Origin: Sarcina sp034439435
Lineage (GTDB): Bacteria > Bacillota > Clostridia > Clostridiales > Clostridiaceae
Direction of reading: 5' to 3'
Assembly (NCBI RefSeq): GCF_034439435.1
Contig: NZ_JAPCKJ010000001.1
Location: 124,001 to 188,000, forward strand
Length of the DNA stretch: 64,000 nucleotides
Position 1 is the first letter of the stretch, and every line of letters begins with the position of its first letter. Shown here one piece after another: positions 61,262 to 64,000 of this stretch. The translations under genes were made by a program, and so were the position numbers. A model generated the notes under the pieces. That model ran no database searches and was not told the origin of the DNA. It saw nothing but the letters and a program-made list of their open reading frames with translations.

Positions 61262-61302
61262 GTCTGGCCTTATAGCCTTATACTACAAAACCAGACTTAT
61301 AA
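61262..61302 (-). terminator. Hairpin between gap and pgk
   Basis: AGTCTGG/CCAGACT stem with a long loop (about 22 nt). On the minus strand it is followed by ATTTT, so it is a weak terminator or RNA processing/stability element. Confidence 0.55.
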
Positions 61303-61335
61303 AACTTTTTTATAAAATACTATCTAATTAATAGA

Positions 61336-62337
61336 TTACTTTAAGTTAGCGAAGTATCCTAAAGTTCTGATTAATTGGTTAGTGTATGACATTTCATTGT
61401 CGTACCATGAAGCAACTTTAACTAATTGTTGTCCGTTAACTTCCATGATTTTTGTTTGAGTTGCATCGAATAATGATCCGAAGCTTATTCCGATTACGTC
61501 TGATGATACTATTGGATCTTCAGTGTATCCGTATGATTCGTTAGCAGCAGCTTTCATAGCAGCATTTATTTCTTCAACTGTAGTGTTTTTGTCTAATACA
61601 CAAACTAACTCAGTTAATGAACCAGTTATTACAGGTACTCTTTGAGCGTTTCCGTCTAATTTACCAGCTAGTTCTGGGATAACTAATCCGATTGCTTTAG
61701 CAGCACCAGTTGAGTTTGGTACGATTGAAGCAGCAGCAGCTCTAGCTCTTCTTAAATCTCCTTTAGCGTGAGGAGCATCTAATGTATTTTGATCGTTTGT
61801 GTAAGCGTGGATTGTAGTCATGAATCCTTCTTTTAATCCAAATTGATCGTTTAATACTTTAGCCATTGGAGCTAAACAGTTAGTTGTACATGAAGCACCT
61901 GATATAACTGTATCGCTAGCTTTTAATATATCGTTGTTTATGTTGTAAACTACTGTTGGAAGGTCGTTTCCAGCTGGAGCTGATATAACAACTTTCTTAG
62001 CACCTGCTTCTAAGTGAGCTGAAGCTTTTTCTTTTGAAGCGAAGAATCCAGTACACTCTAAAACGATGTCTACGTTTAATTCTCCCCATGGTAAGTTTTT
62101 AGGGTCTCTTTCTGCAGTAACTTTTATTTCTTTTCCGTTTACTACGAAAGCACCATCTTTAACTTCGATTTCTCCATCGAATCTTCCTTGTGCTGAGTCA
62201 TATTTGAATAAGTGTGCTAAAGTTTTAGCATCTGTTAAGTCGTTAATTCCAACAACGTTGAACTCTGGGTTGTTGATCATTAATCTTAATGCTAATCTTC
62301 CTATTCTTCCAAATCCGTTAATTGCTACATTTACCAT
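61336..62337 (-). CDS. gap: Glyceraldehyde-3-phosphate dehydrogenase
   Basis: 333-aa NAD-dependent glycolytic enzyme. Rossmann NGFGRIGRLALRLM; catalytic Cys150 in SGASCTTNCLAP; His in MTTIHAYTNDQNTLD; C-terminal WYDNEMSYTNQLIRTLGYFA. LRRARAAAASIVPNSTGAAKAIG is the anion-binding loop. TAGGAGG precedes ATG. It follows cggR directly (about 90 bp gap), so it is probably co-transcribed with it and under CggR control. Confidence 0.98.
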   Translation of the reverse strand: MVNVAINGFGRIGRLALRLMINNPEFNVVGINDLTDAKTLAHLFKYDSAQGRFDGEIEVKDGAFVVNGKEIKVTAERDPKNLPWGELNVDIVLECTGFFASKEKASAHLEAGAKKVVISAPAGNDLPTVVYNINNDILKASDTVISGASCTTNCLAPMAKVLNDQFGLKEGFMTTIHAYTNDQNTLDAPHAKGDLRRARAAAASIVPNSTGAAKAIGLVIPELAGKLDGNAQRVPVITGSLTELVCVLDKNTTVEEINAAMKAAANESYGYTEDPIVSSDVIGISFGSLFDATQTKIMEVNGQQLVKVASWYDNEMSYTNQLIRTLGYFANLK

Positions 62338-62428
62338 ATTGTAAATACCTCCTAAAAGATGTTGTTTATATATATAAAATATTAAAAAATATTTTAACCA
62401 AAGTTATTTTTAGAGATTTTATATTATT

Positions 62429-63463
62429 TTATTCGTCTCCATTTAAAAAATTTAGTATTTCATTGGCTGCTCCCTCATCTGTAACAAGAACAGCATTTTT
62501 GTTTCCATAGATAGTAGTTAAAATAGCTTCTGCCTTATTTTTACCACCAGCTACAGCAATGTGATTTTTTATTTTTCTAAGATCATTTATTGTAACTCCT
62601 AAAGTTGGCATTACATAAACAACTTCCGACTTATCATTAAAGTAGCATCCTAAAGCTTCTCCAACAGCGCCTAATTCTAATAACCTTATTAGTTCTTCCT
62701 TAGGAACGCCTCTTTTATTAGCCATTTTTTTCGCTTGGCCTATACCATATATTAGCATATCTGCATTTTTAATATTTTGTATAAGTTCTTTCATGTCTTC
62801 CTGTTTCATTAAAGCATCCATTACTTCCTTGCTTATATTATCAGGAACATGAAGCATTTTATAGGTTCCATTTAACTTTTTAGCTAAATTCGCAGCTAAT
62901 GTATTTGACTGCGTCTCAACCTTCTTACCCATACCACCTCTTGCAGGCACAACTAACACATCACGTAGGTTTGCCATTTCTGGTAATTCATCTATAACTT
63001 CTTTTACAGTGGTTCCCCCAGTAACAGCAATTGTATAGCCATCTTTAATGACATTCTTAGAATAATTTGCAGCGGCTTTTCCAAGCTCTTTTATAGTGCT
63101 TTCTTCTTCCCCGCAATCTCCTGGAATAACAATTACATCTCTAACATTAAGCAAATCACATAATTGTTTTTCAAGATTAGATAGCCCTTTTATTTCATGT
63201 ATGAATCCTTTTAAGGATTCTAACATAAACTCTCCTTCTTGGGTTACAGACATACCTGGAGTGTTTATTTGTATAAGGTTTTGAGATTTTAAAAAACCTA
63301 TTTCTGTTCTTACAATTCTTTCACCTAAATTTAAATTGTTTGCCAAAGCTCTTCTGCCTATTGGCTGATTATAATAAATTGTTCTGATTATATTGTATCT
63401 TTTTACTAATAGTTCTACCATTTCAGGAACTATTATTTTTTGCAATTTTAAAATCTCTAGCAA
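62429..63463 (-). CDS. cggR: Central glycolytic genes regulator CggR (SorC/DeoR family)
   Basis: Repressor of the glycolytic gap operon, released by fructose-1,6-bisphosphate. It has an N-terminal HTH around IGRRALANNLNLGERIVRTEIGFLKSQNLI and a sugar-phosphate-binding domain with VIVIPGD, TGGTTVKEVIDE, VPARGGMGKKVETQSNTLAANLAKK and VLVTDEGAA. I prefer the TTG at 63463 (344 aa). CAAAGGAG lies 9 nt upstream, and the resulting N-terminus lines up with Bacillus CggR as I recall it. The longer ATG frame from 63535 has no ribosome site, and its extra 24 codons would run across the operator and promoter. Confidence 0.93.
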   Translation of the reverse strand: MLEILKLQKIIVPEMVELLVKRYNIIRTIYYNQPIGRRALANNLNLGERIVRTEIGFLKSQNLIQINTPGMSVTQEGEFMLESLKGFIHEIKGLSNLEKQLCDLLNVRDVIVIPGDCGEEESTIKELGKAAANYSKNVIKDGYTIAVTGGTTVKEVIDELPEMANLRDVLVVPARGGMGKKVETQSNTLAANLAKKLNGTYKMLHVPDNISKEVMDALMKQEDMKELIQNIKNADMLIYGIGQAKKMANKRGVPKEELIRLLELGAVGEALGCYFNDKSEVVYVMPTLGVTINDLRKIKNHIAVAGGKNKAEAILTTIYGNKNAVLVTDEGAANEILNFLNGDE

Positions 63464-63480
63464 ATTTAACAACTCCTTTG

Positions 63481-63516
63481 GACATTCAAAGTCCCACTTG
63501 CTTCTTAAATGTCCCG
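63481..63516 (-). promoter_or_regulatory. CggR-type operator upstream of cggR
   Basis: On the minus strand CGGGAC-N6-GAAG-N4-TGGGAC-N6-TGTC occupies exactly 36 bp. The Bacillus CggR operator pattern is CGGGAC-N6-TGTC-N4-CGGGAC-N6-TGTC, so spacing is identical with a few base changes. It starts about 7 nt past a TATAAT (63524-63529), near the expected transcription start. Confidence 0.75.
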
Positions 63517-63523
63517 CATGTTT

Positions 63524-63552
63524 ATTATAAAACATATTAAGAAAAAATTAAA
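63524..63552 (-). promoter_or_regulatory. SigA-type promoter of the cggR-gap operon
   Basis: A perfect TATAAT at 63524-63529 (minus strand), with a weak TTTAAT -35 at 17-bp spacing. The transcription start would fall at the edge of the CggR operator. Confidence 0.6.
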
Positions 63553-63595
63553 GGGTTTTTAGAAAATTTTTTCTTATTTTTTTAGAAAATATAAA

Positions 63596-63634
63596 AAAAT
63601 ATAGAGAGATTACCCAATCTCTCTATATTTTTCA
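63596..63634. terminator. Terminator of rpoN
   Basis: AAATATAGAGAGATT/AATCTCTCTATATTT perfect 15-bp stem with a 4-nt loop and T-tracts on both sides. Confidence 0.93.
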
Positions 63635-63690
63635 CTCAAATCAAACACTTTAGTTTCTTTATTTACCATAAAATCAAATTTAATACTATT

Positions 63691-64000
63691 TTAAAATCTT
63701 TTTCTCTTACTAGATGATTTTATTCCTAATTCTTCTCTATATTTTGCTACAGTTCTTCTTGAAATAGTCATTCCTTTTTCTTTTAGCATTTCACTTATGC
63801 CTTGGTCCGATAATGGCTTTGCTTTGTTCTCCGCTTTAATAATTTCTTCTAAAGCTTTTTTTATGTTTATAACTGTAACATCATCTTCTCCATTTTCTGT
63901 TTCTTTATTGCTTATTGAGTTTACAAAGAGATCCTTTATCTTTATTGTACCCATAGAAGTTAAAATATACTTATCTCTTATGGCTCTTGAAATAGTTGAT
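63691..64000 (-). CDS. rpoN: RNA polymerase sigma-54 factor, C-terminal part (runs off the right edge)
   Basis: The open frame continues without a stop past the window edge. The visible part reads STISRAIRDKYILTSMGTI, the HTH that contacts the -12 element, then DLFVNSISNK, and ends with the RpoN box SRRTVAKYREELGI (normally ARRTVAKYREEL), which recognises the -24 element. About 103 residues are seen, so the Met at 63954 is internal and not the start. Sigma-54 needs enhancer-binding activators, none of which is in this window. Its position upstream of cggR is the common clostridial order. Confidence 0.95.
   Translation of the reverse strand, partial: STISRAIRDKYILTSMGTIKIKDLFVNSISNKETENGEDDVTVINIKKALEEIIKAENKAKPLSDQGISEMLKEKGMTISRRTVAKYREELGIKSSSKRKRF

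Overview
The window is AT-rich, low-GC Firmicute DNA. It reads as Clostridium perfringens or a very close relative. The pointers are a glycolytic rpoN-cggR-gap-pgk-tpiA-gpmI block with enolase nearby, a tmRNA encoding the tag AEDNFALAA, a large LPXTG-anchored GH84 hyaluronidase-type glycosidase of the NagH-NagL kind, and the codon bias. Almost every gene is on the minus strand. The exceptions are a GntR-type regulator, a DUF1097 membrane protein and a TPR protein.

Layout. 0.1-2.6 kb: tRNA dihydrouridine synthase and a MATE exporter. 3.0-5.8 kb: a bicovalent FAD oxidase (BBE family) next to a CYP152-type P450 peroxygenase, with a perfect 19-bp inverted repeat between them. 6.3-8.0 kb: two proteins with Cys/Tyr-rich tails (one a cupin) that look like spore-surface components. 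8.2-12.2 kb: a NupC nucleoside transporter and an OPT transporter/PqqD-like pair. 13.0-16.6 kb: the GH84 surface enzyme. 16.9-30.7 kb: an S41-like protease, a 50-aa orphan, an MFS transporter with a divergent GntR regulator, a DeoR/WYL regulator, an M20 amidohydrolase, a MarR-FUSC operon and a heterodimeric ABC exporter. 30.9 kb: an RlmI-like methyltransferase.

32.3-39.9 kb is the accessory region. Three modules are stacked against the 3' end of ssrA (tmRNA). Each junction carries a full or decayed copy of the ssrA 3' end plus a rho-independent terminator. The cargo is (A) a GIY-YIG nuclease with a DNA adenine methyltransferase, (B) a Fic-DUF262/ParB-Cys/His protein and (C) an orphan protein with an Asn/Gly-rich linker and a hydrophobic tail. 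Two decayed IS200-type copies sit beside two of the terminators. No integrase is visible in the window. This is the best candidate here for an undescribed system: tandem, integrase-less defence-like cassettes at ssrA.

39.9-50.6 kb: ssrA, xpt, a TPR protein, a lipoprotein, smpB, rnr, secG, a T-box-controlled tryptophan transporter and eno. A family of long imperfect inverted repeats surrounds smpB. 50.9-57.2 kb: a 46-aa orphan, a GadC-like antiporter and an O-acylation operon (SGNH, DUF4358 lipoprotein, MBOAT, DHHW). 57.4-64 kb: gpmI, tpiA, pgk, gap, cggR and the C-terminal end of rpoN, which runs off the right edge. A CggR-type operator lies just upstream of a TTG start that I prefer for cggR.

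All calls come from reading the sequence. No database search was run, and family names rest on motif recognition.
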